This document shows positions 9,741 to 19,047 of a stretch of DNA of 64,000 nt, piece by piece (within the stretch, counting starts at the first letter, position 1; each line of letters opens with the position of its first letter). Source of the stretch: Pollutimonas sp963712655 (GTDB taxonomy: Bacteria > Pseudomonadota > Gammaproteobacteria > Burkholderiales > Burkholderiaceae_B); contig CAVQIT010000008.1 of NCBI GenBank assembly GCA_963712655.1, positions 744,001 to 808,000 of the forward strand. Direction: 5' to 3'. The notes under the pieces are model-generated. The model was not told where the DNA came from. It worked only from the letters and a program-made list of their open reading frames with translations, and did no database searches. The translations under genes were made by a program, and so were the position numbers.

Positions 9741-10481
9741 ATGTCCACCCTCTCTCGGAAAGTCGCTATTGTCACCGGGGCGTCGCGCGGTATTGGCGCG
9801 GCTGTAGCCAGGCGGCTCGCGGCCGACGGCTATGCGGTAGCCGTCAACTATGCGCATGGCGCCCCCCAGGCCGATGCGCTGGCCGCGCAGCTAGTTCAGG
9901 CTGGCGGCCGTGCGCTGGCTATCAAGGCCGATGTTGCCGATGCCCGCGATGTCGGTCATTTATTCGACGAGGCGGAACAGCGCCTGGGCAAGGTGGATGT
10001 GCTGGTCAATAACGCCGGAATATTGAAGGTGCTGCCTCTGGCCGAGACCGGCGATGAACTGTATGAACAGACTTTTGCGGTCAATACGCGAGGCACTTTC
10101 AATACCCTGCGCGAAGCGGCGGCACGCTTGAACAATGGCGGGCGTATCGTTAATTTTTCCAGCACCGCCCTGGGTTTGAACATGCCGGGCTATGCCTTGT
10201 ACAACGGTACCAAGGCGGCCGTTGAGGCGTTTACCCGGGTATTCGCCAAAGAGTTGCGCGGCCGCGATATTACGGTGAATGCCGTGGCTCCGGGGCCGAT
10301 TGCAACCGACTTGTTCCTGGATGGCAAAAGCCAGGAACTGATACAGCAATTTGCCGCCATGGCGCCTTTGGAGCGCTTGGGCGAGCCCGGCGATATCGCC
10401 AATGTGGTCGCCTTCCTGGTCGGGTCCGATGCCGGCTGGGTGAATGGGCAGATCCTGCGCGCCAATGGCGGGCTTGCCTGA
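9741..10481 (+). CDS. SDR family NAD(P)-dependent oxidoreductase
   Basis: A 246-residue classical short-chain dehydrogenase/reductase. The frame is open from 9663, but the ATG at 9741 has AGGAG eight bases upstream and begins directly before the Rossmann fold. Seen are TGASRGIG (residues 12-19, cofactor binding), NNAG near residue 90, the catalytic Ser in NFSSTALGL and the YxxxK pair in YALYNGTKAA near residue 150. Classical SDRs of this length (FabG-like) reduce ketones or oxidise alcohols. It is likely controlled by the divergent LysR gene. Substrate unknown. Confidence 0.9.
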   Translation: MSTLSRKVAIVTGASRGIGAAVARRLAADGYAVAVNYAHGAPQADALAAQLVQAGGRALAIKADVADARDVGHLFDEAEQRLGKVDVLVNNAGILKVLPLAETGDELYEQTFAVNTRGTFNTLREAAARLNNGGRIVNFSSTALGLNMPGYALYNGTKAAVEAFTRVFAKELRGRDITVNAVAPGPIATDLFLDGKSQELIQQFAAMAPLERLGEPGDIANVVAFLVGSDAGWVNGQILRANGGLA

Positions 10482-10490
10482 AGGCTTGCC

Positions 10491-11078
10491 CTAGGGCCGG
10501 CCTTCGTCCAGCGCCAGCGCGCGGTAGCGATGGCAATCGGTGGTGTGGTCCATGATGCAGCCTATCGCCTGAAGATAGGAATAGCAGATGGTCGGACCGA
10601 CAAAATTGAATCCGGCTTTTTTCAGCGTACGGCTCATGAGCTCGGCTTGCGGCGTGCTGACGGGCGCGTCGGTGTAGTGCTGGAAATGATTGATCTTGGG
10701 ATGGCCGCCGACAAAGGACCAGATCAATGCCACGGGATCGCTCAGTTTCAGCCATGCCTGGGCATTCTGCCTTGCCGATTTCAGCTTCAGCCGATTGCGG
10801 ATAATGCCGCTGTCCTGCATGAGCGTATCGATATAGCTGTCGCTCATGGCGGCAAGCTTTTCAGGGTCGAAATTGAACAGGACTTCGCGGTAGCGGGGGC
10901 GCTTCTTGAGCACGGTGATCCATGACAATCCCGCCTGGAAGCCTTCGAGCAGCAGCATTTCGAACAGATGTTGCGGATCGCGCGAAGGGACGCCCCATTC
11001 GGTATCGTGATAAGCCATATAGACCGGATCGTCGGAACACCAGCCGCAGCGCTTGAGGGAATTTTCTTGCGTAGTCAT
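10491..11078 (-). CDS. tag: DNA-3-methyladenine glycosylase I
   Basis: A 195-residue base-excision repair enzyme. The frame is open to 11426, but the family N-terminus is MTTQENSLKRCGWCSDDPVY, so the ATG at 11078 is used. Motifs: RCGWC and, near the C-terminus, CYSYLQAIGCIMDHTTDCH (zinc ligands), plus HDTEWGVPSRD, LLLEGFQAGLSW and the helix-hairpin-helix region. It removes 3-methyladenine from alkylated DNA. It lies 23 bases after the GST gene on the same strand and ends 9 bases from the stop of the convergent SDR gene. Confidence 0.95.
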   Translation of the reverse strand: MTTQENSLKRCGWCSDDPVYMAYHDTEWGVPSRDPQHLFEMLLLEGFQAGLSWITVLKKRPRYREVLFNFDPEKLAAMSDSYIDTLMQDSGIIRNRLKLKSARQNAQAWLKLSDPVALIWSFVGGHPKINHFQHYTDAPVSTPQAELMSRTLKKAGFNFVGPTICYSYLQAIGCIMDHTTDCHRYRALALDEGRP

Positions 11079-11101
11079 TGCCGTGATGTAGTGAGTGTTG
11101 A

Positions 11102-11743
11102 TCAGGCGCTTGCGCGCCGCGCGAGCGCCCACCATTGTTCCACGCAGGGCCGGCTGGATTGCCGCTCGACGTATTTCTGTATTTTCCGGGGCACGGGGTC
11201 GCCGTTGGCGCAAAGACGGTTCAGCATGACCGAGAAATCCACATCCGCAATTGACCACGCGCCAAACAGATCGTTGCCCTGTTCGTCGATCAGCGCATCG
11301 GCAACATTCAGCAGTTTGTCCGCCGCCTGCCGCGCCGGCGCGGATAAGGGGTTGGGGTTCTTGTCGCCATAAATGACCACAGTGGACCGCTCTTCGCGCA
11401 AGATCGCCATATCGCTGCGCACCCATGCCTGTATTTGCCGGGCGCGCGCTTTTTGTTGCAGGTCGGCCGGAAATACCGAAACGAAATCGGGATGGGGGAA
11501 GGCTTCTTCCAGGTATTCGATGATGGCCGATGATTCCGACAAGGAAAAGCCGCCTGCTGTCAGAGTGGGAACGCGTGAAGTCAGCGATAGCTGTTTATAA
11601 GGCTGCGCCAGGTTTTCGCCTGTGGACAGTTCCACGGTTTCGAGTTCGAACGGCAGCCCTTTTTCGTGCAGCGTGGCGTAGACCGACAAGGCATAAGGGC
11701 TGGAATACCGGCTGTTAGTGTAGAGAGTCAGATTCTGGTTCAT
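11102..11743 (-). CDS. yfcF: glutathione S-transferase (YfcF type)
   Basis: A 213-residue GST. The thioredoxin-like N-terminal domain (NLTLYTNSRYSSPYALSVYA) carries the SxYSSP glutathione site, and LSESSAIIEYLEEAFPHP near residue 68 is the conserved gamma-glutamyl contact. An all-helical C-terminal domain follows (DLFGAWSIADVDFSVMLNRL). The closest pattern I recognise is YfcF, which has glutathione-dependent peroxidase activity. It lies upstream of tag on the same strand. The symbol is by resemblance only. Confidence 0.82.
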   Translation of the reverse strand: MNQNLTLYTNSRYSSPYALSVYATLHEKGLPFELETVELSTGENLAQPYKQLSLTSRVPTLTAGGFSLSESSAIIEYLEEAFPHPDFVSVFPADLQQKARARQIQAWVRSDMAILREERSTVVIYGDKNPNPLSAPARQAADKLLNVADALIDEQGNDLFGAWSIADVDFSVMLNRLCANGDPVPRKIQKYVERQSSRPCVEQWWALARRASA

Positions 11744-11894
11744 GGCTTTCCTGGAAGCAATGGGCGATAAAAGAAGACAGACGGCGCGGCGCGCCAGCCA
11801 GTCCGTTTAGATAGGATTGCGGATCGGCGATACCGTGCTTCGCTGAACGATAACAGGAAACCGGCCGCAACTTTGGCGTAGCGGCTAGCCGGTT

Positions 11895-12692
11895 TCAGCC
11901 GAACCGCCGGCTGGGCGCGATTTGCGGTTTGCCGCCGGCATGGCCCTGGATGTGCCCGACCGCTACGCCCAGGACGATGATGGCCGGGCTGCCTAGTTGG
12001 TGGGCCTTGATGTCCTCGGCAAGGCGTTCCAGGGTCGTGATGACATGCCGTTGCGATGGGCGGGAAACATGTTGCACTACCGCCACCGGCAGGCAAGCGG
12101 GAAAGCCCGCCGCCATCAATTCGCGGGTAAGCGTGTCGGCGCGGCTCATGCCCATATAGCAGACTATCGTCAGGCCGCTTTGCGCCAGGGCTTGCCAGTC
12201 GGGGCGGGCGCCGTCGACGGTATGCGCGGTTACCAAGCTCACGCCGCGCGATACGCCGCGGTATGTCAGGGGCAGGCCTAATGCGCTGCCGACGGCCAGC
12301 CCGGCTGTCATGCCGCCGATGCTTTCGACAGCTATGCCGCGTTTGTTCAGCCACGCCATCTCTTCGCCGCCGCGGCCGAATACGAAGGGATCGCCGCCCT
12401 TTAGCCGCGCTACGGCATGGCCGGCCCTGGCATAGCGCGCCATGAGGCGCAGAATGAATTGCTGCGGGGTGGAGGCGCAACCGCCGCGCTTGCCGACGTT
12501 GACGATACGCGTATTGACCGGGGCCATGTCCAGGATGTCGGGGCCGACCAGATCGTCGACCAGCCATATTGTGCATTCCTTGAGCACTCTTGCCGCCTTG
12601 ACGGTCAGGAGTTCGGCATCGCCAGGCCCGGCGCCTATCAACCATACCTTGCCTGATGGCCTGATCCTGTTTCCTGGAATGGGAGAGTTCAT
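11895..12692 (-). CDS. cobA: uroporphyrinogen-III C-methyltransferase
   Basis: A 265-residue SAM-dependent tetrapyrrole methylase. The frame opens earlier (12941), but the ATG at 12692 overlaps the nasA stop as ATGA and gives the family start (GKVWLIGAGPGDAELLTVKA). Also visible are VARLKGGDPFVFGRGGEE near residue 95 and GVSLVTAHTVDG near 145. It makes precorrin-2 from uroporphyrinogen III, the first step to siroheme, the cofactor of the nitrite reductase coded by nirB in the same operon. It is a stand-alone methylase without the CysG dehydrogenase/chelatase half. It is the last gene of the nitrate assimilation operon; the four-base overlap with nasA suggests coupled translation. Confidence 0.93.
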   Translation of the reverse strand: MNSPIPGNRIRPSGKVWLIGAGPGDAELLTVKAARVLKECTIWLVDDLVGPDILDMAPVNTRIVNVGKRGGCASTPQQFILRLMARYARAGHAVARLKGGDPFVFGRGGEEMAWLNKRGIAVESIGGMTAGLAVGSALGLPLTYRGVSRGVSLVTAHTVDGARPDWQALAQSGLTIVCYMGMSRADTLTRELMAAGFPACLPVAVVQHVSRPSQRHVITTLERLAEDIKAHQLGSPAIIVLGVAVGHIQGHAGGKPQIAPSRRFG

Positions 12693-15424
12693 AGCGGATG
12701 CTCCGTGGACGTGCGGCGTTGAATCATGCGCTTGATCTGGGGCAGGCACGATCCGCAGGCGGTGCCGCATTTCAGTGTTGCCTTGAGCTGGTCCAGTCGA
12801 TGACCGGCATCGATTGCCGTGTTGATGGCCAGATCGCTTACGTTTTCGCATGTGCAAACCACTTGCGCTCGCGCCGCTGCCTGGGCGCGTCCCGTAAGCA
12901 CTTGCCCGATGCTCTCGGGCGCAAGCCCGGTGTCGGCCCACTGCAGCAAGGCATCCTGGGCCCGCGTATCACCGGCCAGCAGGTAAGCGGCCAACTCGGC
13001 GCCGTGGCGTCGGATGCGGCGCATGATGCCTTGCGCTGGGTCGTCGAAAACCAGATCGGCGTCGTCCAGCCGCAAATCCTGAGCCAGTTCCGCCAGCACG
13101 GCGGCGCGAGGCTTGCCAGGGCTGGAAAAACGCAGCCGCAGTCCTTCTGTTCCAATGGCGCAAGGCATAAGCACGGCATGCGGGAACACTGCCAGCCACT
13201 TGGCAAACTGTTGCCGCAACAAAGGAATGGAGCCTTGGATCCACGCGGCGGCTTGCCATTCGTGCCTCAAGACTTCGATGCCGGCTGCGCTGTGCTTGAG
13301 TTCCGGTTGATGCGAAATCGGATCGCGCGCGCTATTGGCCAGCGCGTTCACGCCGTCGCCGGCAATGAAAGCGCTGCCCCAGTGCATGGGCAGCCAGGCG
13401 TGCCCGGGCTTCAGGTTTTCGTCGCCCATGGCGGCAAGCACAATTTGCCCGCGCCTGGTCTTGATTTTGACTATTGCCCCATCGATGGCCTTATAGCGCC
13501 GCATGTCGCCCGGATGCAGATAGACAAAGGGCTCTTCGGCATGGCGAGTCAAGGCGGGAACCAGGCCGCTGCGGCTCATGGTGTGCCACTGGTCGCGCAT
13601 GCGCCCGGTGCTCAGCCGCAAGGGGTACTTGGCGGAGACGGCTTCGGCAACGGGCACATAGCCTACATCCATGAATCTGGCGCGGCCGCTGGCCGTTGGA
13701 AACACGCCATCCATGTATAGGCGCAGCGGCTCCCTGGTCGATGACGTGTATGGCCATTGCTGGGGGCCATCGGCCTCCAGCCGAGCATAATCGAGCGCGC
13801 TGTAGTCCAGATCGCGGCCCGCCGTGCAGCGGGCATGCTCGGCAAAGATTTCGGATTCATTCTGGTAGTCGAACAAGCGCGCTTTCCGGGGGGCGATGTG
13901 TTGCGCCAGCTTGCGCGCGACGCGGCACGCCAGTTGCCAGTCGGGCAAGGCATCGCCTGGCGGCTTGATGGCGGCGCGTACGCGGCTGATGCGCCGTTCC
14001 GAATTGGTGACCGTGCCGTCCTTTTCCGGCCAGGTGGCCGCGGGCAGGACCAAGTCGGCGTAGGCCAGGGTCTCGGTATTGGCGAACGCCTCTTGGACGA
14101 TGACGAATTCCGCCATCGTCAGCGCGGCGCGCACTTTCGCCTGGTCGGGCATGGATTGCGCCGGATTTGTGGCGGCGATCCACAATACTTTGATCTTGCC
14201 GGCGAGCACCGCGTCGAACATGTCGACGGCGGTGTGGCCAGGCGTCCCGGGCAGGCTGTCCACGCCCCACAGGCGGGCCACATCGGCCCGATGGGTTTCA
14301 TTGTCCGGATCGCGGTGGCCCGGCAGCAACGTCGCCATGCCGCCGGCTTCGCGGCCGCCCATGGCATTGGGCTGGCCGGTAAGAGAGAAAGGCCCGGCGC
14401 CCTTCTTACCTATTTGCCCGGTGGCCAGGTGCAGATGAATCAACGCCGCATTCTTGGCCGTACCGCTGCTGGATTGATTCAGGCCCATGGTGTAGAGCGA
14501 CAGCGCCGACTTGGCATTGCCGAACCAATGGGCGCACTGGATGATATCGGCGGCCGGAACACCGCAGACCTCCTGGGCCGCCCTGGGCGTGAATTCGTGG
14601 ATGCGCGCTTTAAGCTGGGCAAACCCTTCGGTATGCCGGGCTATGTAATCGAGATCGGCCAGTCCGTCCCAAACCATGACATTCAACATGGCATGAAACA
14701 ATGCGACATCGCTGCCCGGCGCAATGGCCAGGTGCAGGTCCGCGATATCGCAGGTGTCTGTGCGGCGCGGGTCGATCACAATAATCTTCATGTCCGGCTT
14801 GCGCGCCTTGGCGGCCTCAAGCCGGCGAAACAGCACGGGATGCGCATAGGCCATGTTGGATCCGGCAATCATCGCGGTATCGGCATGATCCAGATCGTCA
14901 TAGCAAGCCGGAGGGGCATCGGCTCCCAAGGTAAGCTTGTAGCCGGACACCGCGCTGGACATGCAAAGGCGTGAATTGGTGTCGATATTGTTGGTGCCGA
15001 CCAATGCGCGGGCGAGCTTGTTGAACACCGCGTAGTCTTCGGTCAGCAACTGCCCGGATAGATAAAAGCCCACGGCGTCCGGACCATGCGCGGTGATGGT
15101 TTCGGCCAGTTTGGCGGCGGCGATGCCGCAGGCCGGGGCCAGGGCAATCTTACGGCGCGGCTCGTCTTTGCGGCTGCGCCACTCCGCCGACAGGATACGG
15201 CTGGCGTCCTTGCGCACCGTTGCGCCCAGCGCCATGCCTTTGCCGCACAATTTTCCCAGGCTCGAGGGGTGCTGCTCATCGCCGCTGACTTTCAGCACAC
15301 GATCGCCATCTGTCTGGATCTTTACCCCGCAGCCGGTGCCGCAGTAGCAACAGATCGAGGATACGGTCCGCGGCGTTGCGACGCTATCGGCCGGAACGGG
15401 ACTAAGGGCGGCGGCGCTATCCAT
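12689..15424 (-). CDS. nasA: assimilatory nitrate reductase catalytic subunit, with C-terminal BFD-like [2Fe-2S] domain
   Basis: A 911-residue molybdopterin oxidoreductase that reduces nitrate to nitrite in the cytoplasm. An N-terminal 4Fe-4S domain (SICCYCGTGCGVKIQTDGD, about residues 25-65, with the fourth Cys in LCGKG) precedes the bis-MGD domains (LTEDYAVFNKLARALVGTNN, NQSSSGTAKNAALIHL, and the dinucleotide-binding domain from about 600). The C-terminus holds a bacterioferritin-associated-ferredoxin-like cluster domain (VVCTCENVSDLAINTAIDAG ... CGTACGSC, about 855-905), which takes electrons in NasA-type enzymes. No Tat or Sec signal is present. It follows nirD by 3 bases and overlaps cobA. 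Confidence 0.95.
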   Translation of the reverse strand: MDSAAALSPVPADSVATPRTVSSICCYCGTGCGVKIQTDGDRVLKVSGDEQHPSSLGKLCGKGMALGATVRKDASRILSAEWRSRKDEPRRKIALAPACGIAAAKLAETITAHGPDAVGFYLSGQLLTEDYAVFNKLARALVGTNNIDTNSRLCMSSAVSGYKLTLGADAPPACYDDLDHADTAMIAGSNMAYAHPVLFRRLEAAKARKPDMKIIVIDPRRTDTCDIADLHLAIAPGSDVALFHAMLNVMVWDGLADLDYIARHTEGFAQLKARIHEFTPRAAQEVCGVPAADIIQCAHWFGNAKSALSLYTMGLNQSSSGTAKNAALIHLHLATGQIGKKGAGPFSLTGQPNAMGGREAGGMATLLPGHRDPDNETHRADVARLWGVDSLPGTPGHTAVDMFDAVLAGKIKVLWIAATNPAQSMPDQAKVRAALTMAEFVIVQEAFANTETLAYADLVLPAATWPEKDGTVTNSERRISRVRAAIKPPGDALPDWQLACRVARKLAQHIAPRKARLFDYQNESEIFAEHARCTAGRDLDYSALDYARLEADGPQQWPYTSSTREPLRLYMDGVFPTASGRARFMDVGYVPVAEAVSAKYPLRLSTGRMRDQWHTMSRSGLVPALTRHAEEPFVYLHPGDMRRYKAIDGAIVKIKTRRGQIVLAAMGDENLKPGHAWLPMHWGSAFIAGDGVNALANSARDPISHQPELKHSAAGIEVLRHEWQAAAWIQGSIPLLRQQFAKWLAVFPHAVLMPCAIGTEGLRLRFSSPGKPRAAVLAELAQDLRLDDADLVFDDPAQGIMRRIRRHGAELAAYLLAGDTRAQDALLQWADTGLAPESIGQVLTGRAQAAARAQVVCTCENVSDLAINTAIDAGHRLDQLKATLKCGTACGSCLPQIKRMIQRRTSTEHPL

Positions 15425-15427
15425 TGC

Positions 15428-15769
15428 TCAGCCTCGCGCGGCCAAGTCCAGGTACACCCGGTCAGCCTCGATCTTTACCGCCACCTTTTGCGCGCAGCCT
15501 TCATCGGGTGCTTGGGCCTGGCCGTTTTCCAGGTTGATGTTCCAGCCGTGCAGGGGGCAGGTCACCGCGTGGCCGTGCATCAGACCGGCCGACAAGGGCC
15601 CGCCTTTATGGGGGCAGCGGTCGACCACGGCAAAGATATGACCGTCCGAAGCGCGGAACACGGCGATGTTGTCGGCGCCGGCCTGTCGCACGACGCGCGC
15701 GCCCCGTTGCGGAATATCTTCGATGAGGCAGACGGCTGTCCATTCCCGATTCAAGGTTGGTGAATTCAT
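15428..15769 (-). CDS. nirD: nitrite reductase [NAD(P)H] small subunit
   Basis: A 113-residue Rieske-fold protein. The motifs CPHKGGPLSAG and CPLHGWN provide the Cys and His residues of a Rieske-type [2Fe-2S] site, so unlike E. coli NirD this copy looks able to hold a cluster. It is the small partner of NirB in the assimilatory, NADH-dependent reduction of nitrite to ammonium. It begins 8 bases after the nirB stop and ends 3 bases before the nasA start. Confidence 0.94.
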   Translation of the reverse strand: MNSPTLNREWTAVCLIEDIPQRGARVVRQAGADNIAVFRASDGHIFAVVDRCPHKGGPLSAGLMHGHAVTCPLHGWNINLENGQAQAPDEGCAQKVAVKIEADRVYLDLAARG

Positions 15770-15777
15770 GGCGGTCT

Positions 15778-18210
15778 TCAGGCAGTAAGGGTTTCAAATT
15801 CACGGCGCGCGGGCGCTGATTCAATGCGTTCGGCCCAAGGATCTTTTTCGAACGACAGGGCGAACTTCAGTCGCGCATACAGCTCGACGCGGTTGGCGGG
15901 ATCGTCAATCACGCGTGTCTTGGCATGCTCCAGACCCACGCGGCTCAAGTAATGGCACGTGCGCTCCAGGTAAAAGGCCTCTTCGCGATAAAGCTGCAGG
16001 AAGGCGCCGGTGTATTCCAGGACTTCTTCCGGGGTTTGAACCTTTACAAAGAACTGGGCGACTTCCGTCTTGATACCACCATTGCCGCCTACATACAGCT
16101 CCCAGCCGGAGTCCACGGCGATTATGCCTATGTCCTTGATCCCGGATTCGGCGCAGTTGCGGGGGCAACCGGACACGGCCAGTTTCACCTTGTGCGGGCT
16201 CCACATGCCGACCAGGTCTTTTTCCAGGGCGATGCCCATGCCTGTGGAGTCCTGGGTGCCGAAGCGGCAGAAATCCTTGCCCACGCAGGTCTTGACGGTA
16301 CGCAGGCTTTTGCCATAGGCATGGCCCGAGGGCATGTCCAGCTCTTTCCAGACGGCGGGCAAGTCTTCTTTCTTGATGCCCAGCAAGTCGATGCGCTGTC
16401 CGCCGGTGACTTTGACCATGGGCACCTGGTATTTGTCCGCGACATCGGCGATGCGGCGCAATTCAGATGGATTGGTGACGCCTCCCCACATGCGCGGTAT
16501 TACGGAATAGGTGCCGTCTTTTTGAATGTTGGCGTGTACGCGCTCATTGATCAGGCGCGACTGGCTGTCATCCTTGGCTTCACCCGGCCAGGTGGACATC
16601 AGGTAGTAGTTCAGGGCGGGACGGCATGTGGCGCAGCCATCCGCTGCGCGCCACTCCAGGAAGCTCATGGCGGCGGGGATGGACGTCAGGTGTTGATCCT
16701 TGATGGCCTTGCGGATTTCGCCATGGGTATAGTCGGTGCAGGAGCACAGGGGTTTTTCCGATTTTGGCTTGATGTCGGCCGCGCCGCCTACGCAGTTGAT
16801 CAGTATCTGTTCGACCAGGCCGGTGCAGGAGCCGCATGAACTGGACGCTTTCGTGTGTTTTCTGATTTCGTCCACGGTAAACAGGCCTTGCTCGCGTATG
16901 GCGGCGACGATGGCGCCTTTGCATATGCCGTTGCAACCGCAGACTTCGGTGGAGTCGGGCATGCCGGCGATGCTGTTCTCGCCGGAGTGGCCCGTGTCGC
17001 CGATCGAGCCTTCGCCGAACATCAGGTGTTCACGCAATTCGGCTATGGATTTGCCCTCGCGTATCAGGCGGAAATACCAGGCGCCGTCCACAGTATCGCC
17101 ATACAGGCAGGCGCCTATCAGCCTATCGTCCTTGATGACCAGTTTCTTGTACACCCCGCCCACCGGGTCGGCCAGCGTGATGGCTTCGGTATCGGCATTG
17201 CCGGTGAAATCCCCGGCCGAAAACACGTCGATGCCCGTCACCTTCAGCTTGGTGGAAATGGTGCTGCCGGAATACCTTCCTATGCCGTGAAACGCCAGAT
17301 GGTTGGCGGCCACTTTGGCTTGCTCGAACAAGGGGGCGACGAGTCCGTAGGCCATGCCGCGATGGCTGACGCATTCGCCCACCGCGTAGATGCCGGGATC
17401 ATAGGTTTGCAAGGTGTCGTTGACGACGATGCCGCGGTCGGCATGGATGCCGGCCTGCTCGGCCAGGCTGGTGTTGGGCCGGATGCCTACGGCCATGACG
17501 ACCAGGTCGGTGGCCAGTTCGGTGCCGTCCTTGAAAGCGATGGCTGTCACCGCGCCGTGCTCATCGCCGACGATGGCCGCGGTCTGGCGGTTCATCAGGA
17601 ACTCCAGCCCGCGGCCTTGCAGGTTTTCTTGCAGCAGCCTGGCCGCGGCATGGTCCAACTGGCGGTCCAGCAGGGTCGAGCCAAGATGCACGACACTCAC
17701 CTTCATGCCGCGCATGGCCAGGCCGTTGGCGGCTTCCAGCCCCAGCAATCCGCCGCCGATCACGACGGCACGCTTGAGCTTGCCGGCGGCATCTATCATC
17801 AGATTGACATCGCGAATATCGCGGAAAGTAATCACGCCTTTCAGGTCCTTGCCGGGCACGGGCAGGATCAAGGGATTGGAGCCTGTCGCCAGCAGCAGCC
17901 GGTCGTATTTGGCTACCGTGCCGTCGTTCGCAATGACTTCCTTGCGTACTCGATTGATTTGCGTGACAGTGCAATTCAAGTGCAGCCTGATGCCATGTGC
18001 GTCATACCAGCTCTGGTCATTCAAGATAATGTCCTGAATGGTTTGTTCGCCTGTCAACACGGGCGACAGCAGGATGCGGTTGTAGTTGGGGTATGGTTCC
18101 GAGCCGAAGACCGTAATCTCGTACAGTTCGGGTTCCAGCCTGAGCAGTTCTTCCAGTGTCCTGATGCCGGCCATGCCATTGCCGACGACAACAAGTTTCA
18201 TTTTTTTCAT
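15778..18210 (-). CDS. nirB: nitrite reductase [NAD(P)H] large subunit
   Basis: An 810-residue siroheme enzyme that reduces nitrite to ammonium with NAD(P)H. In order: FAD/NAD domain (VVVGNGMAGIRTLEELL at the start, AVVIGGGLLGLEAANGLAMR near 150), BFD-like [2Fe-2S] domain (CGCNGICKGAIVAAI ... SSCGSC, about 415-465), a second Cys-rich piece (CSCTDYTHGEIRKAI ... DGCATC, about 490-540), then the sulfite/nitrite reductase ferredoxin-like and siroheme/4Fe-4S domains with TCVGKDFCRFGTQDS and CPRNCAESG as cluster ligands. Its start ATG overlaps the nrtD stop as ATGA. A second ATG three codons in is also possible. Confidence 0.96.
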   Translation of the reverse strand: MKKMKLVVVGNGMAGIRTLEELLRLEPELYEITVFGSEPYPNYNRILLSPVLTGEQTIQDIILNDQSWYDAHGIRLHLNCTVTQINRVRKEVIANDGTVAKYDRLLLATGSNPLILPVPGKDLKGVITFRDIRDVNLMIDAAGKLKRAVVIGGGLLGLEAANGLAMRGMKVSVVHLGSTLLDRQLDHAAARLLQENLQGRGLEFLMNRQTAAIVGDEHGAVTAIAFKDGTELATDLVVMAVGIRPNTSLAEQAGIHADRGIVVNDTLQTYDPGIYAVGECVSHRGMAYGLVAPLFEQAKVAANHLAFHGIGRYSGSTISTKLKVTGIDVFSAGDFTGNADTEAITLADPVGGVYKKLVIKDDRLIGACLYGDTVDGAWYFRLIREGKSIAELREHLMFGEGSIGDTGHSGENSIAGMPDSTEVCGCNGICKGAIVAAIREQGLFTVDEIRKHTKASSSCGSCTGLVEQILINCVGGAADIKPKSEKPLCSCTDYTHGEIRKAIKDQHLTSIPAAMSFLEWRAADGCATCRPALNYYLMSTWPGEAKDDSQSRLINERVHANIQKDGTYSVIPRMWGGVTNPSELRRIADVADKYQVPMVKVTGGQRIDLLGIKKEDLPAVWKELDMPSGHAYGKSLRTVKTCVGKDFCRFGTQDSTGMGIALEKDLVGMWSPHKVKLAVSGCPRNCAESGIKDIGIIAVDSGWELYVGGNGGIKTEVAQFFVKVQTPEEVLEYTGAFLQLYREEAFYLERTCHYLSRVGLEHAKTRVIDDPANRVELYARLKFALSFEKDPWAERIESAPARREFETLTA

Positions 18211-19043
18211 GATGCGCTGACCGCCAAGCTTGGTTCTTGTTCCTGGTCGGAACGGGGATTGGCGCCGGGATGGCGTTTGTGCAGGAAACCCAGGACAGCG
18301 GCGCGATACGAGGCGTAATCAGGATCATTGAGCAGATCCAGCCGATGGCGGGGGCGGGCCAGATTTACCGCAAGGATTTCGCCGATGGTGGCCGCGGGGC
18401 CGTTGGTCAGCATGACAATGCGGTCCGACAAGAGCACGGCCTCATCGACATCGTGCGTCACCATGATGGCGGTGGTCGCGGTGCTGGACACAATGCGCAA
18501 AAGCTCGTCTTGCAGATGCGCTCGCGTCAAGGAATCCAGCGCGCCAAAGGGTTCGTCCAGCAGCAGTACCTTGGGTTCGATGGCCAGGGCGCGCGCAATG
18601 CCCACGCGCTGTTTCATGCCGCCCGAGATTTCCCTGGGGAATTTATGCTGGGCATGGCGCAGGCCCACCAGGTTCAAGGCCGAAGCTGTCCTGGCCCTGA
18701 GTTGTCCGGCGGTTTCAGTGTTCGAGAAAACCCGCTCTACGGCCAGATAGACATTCTGGAAGCAGGTAAGCCAGGGCAGCAGCGAGTGGTTCTGAAACAC
18801 GACCGCGCGATCGGGTCCCGGTCCTTTGATCTCTTGCTCGGCGCACAGCAGCACGCCGGTGGTGGGCGTGGTGATGCCCGCAATCAGGTTGAGCAACGTC
18901 GATTTCCCGCAACCCGAGTGTCCGATCAGGGAAACGAATTCCCCTTTGCGTATATTCAGGTTGATGTCGCGCAGGGCAATAAAATCGCCCTTCTTCGAGG
19001 AGAAGGTTTGCCCCGCGTATTCAATGCGCACGAATTTTTCCAT
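18207..19043 (-). CDS. nrtD: nitrate ABC transporter ATP-binding protein
   Basis: A 278-residue ABC ATPase. The ATG at 19043 is chosen because GAGG lies upstream inside the end of nrtB and the sequence (MEKFVRIEYAGQTFSSKKGD) matches family starts; the frame opens at 19085. Walker A GHSGCGKSTLL, signature ISGGMKQRVGIARALA, Walker B VLLLDEPFGALDSL and the switch HDVDEAVLLSDR are intact. Its length is that of NrtD/TauB/SsuB-like proteins, without the C-terminal receptor domain of cyanobacterial NrtC. It energises nitrate (or nitrite/cyanate) uptake. It sits between nrtB (4-base gap) and nirB (overlap). Confidence 0.93.
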   Translation of the reverse strand: MEKFVRIEYAGQTFSSKKGDFIALRDINLNIRKGEFVSLIGHSGCGKSTLLNLIAGITTPTTGVLLCAEQEIKGPGPDRAVVFQNHSLLPWLTCFQNVYLAVERVFSNTETAGQLRARTASALNLVGLRHAQHKFPREISGGMKQRVGIARALAIEPKVLLLDEPFGALDSLTRAHLQDELLRIVSSTATTAIMVTHDVDEAVLLSDRIVMLTNGPAATIGEILAVNLARPRHRLDLLNDPDYASYRAAVLGFLHKRHPGANPRSDQEQEPSLAVSAS

Positions 19044-19047
19044 GATC

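Noticed and set aside
12689..12941. Longer N-terminus for CobA (start at 12941)
   Set aside because: The extra 83 codons lie inside nasA, are Arg/His-rich and unlike the family; the ATGA overlap at 12692 and the family start decide for the shorter form.
13757..14974. Long open frame of 405 codons on the plus strand opposite nasA
   Set aside because: It lies wholly opposite a conserved enzyme gene, shows no domain, and such frames are expected in high-GC DNA. Similar long antisense frames opposite nirB (16855-18318), glcB (29457-30587) and ilvB (39097-40764) were dropped for the same reason.
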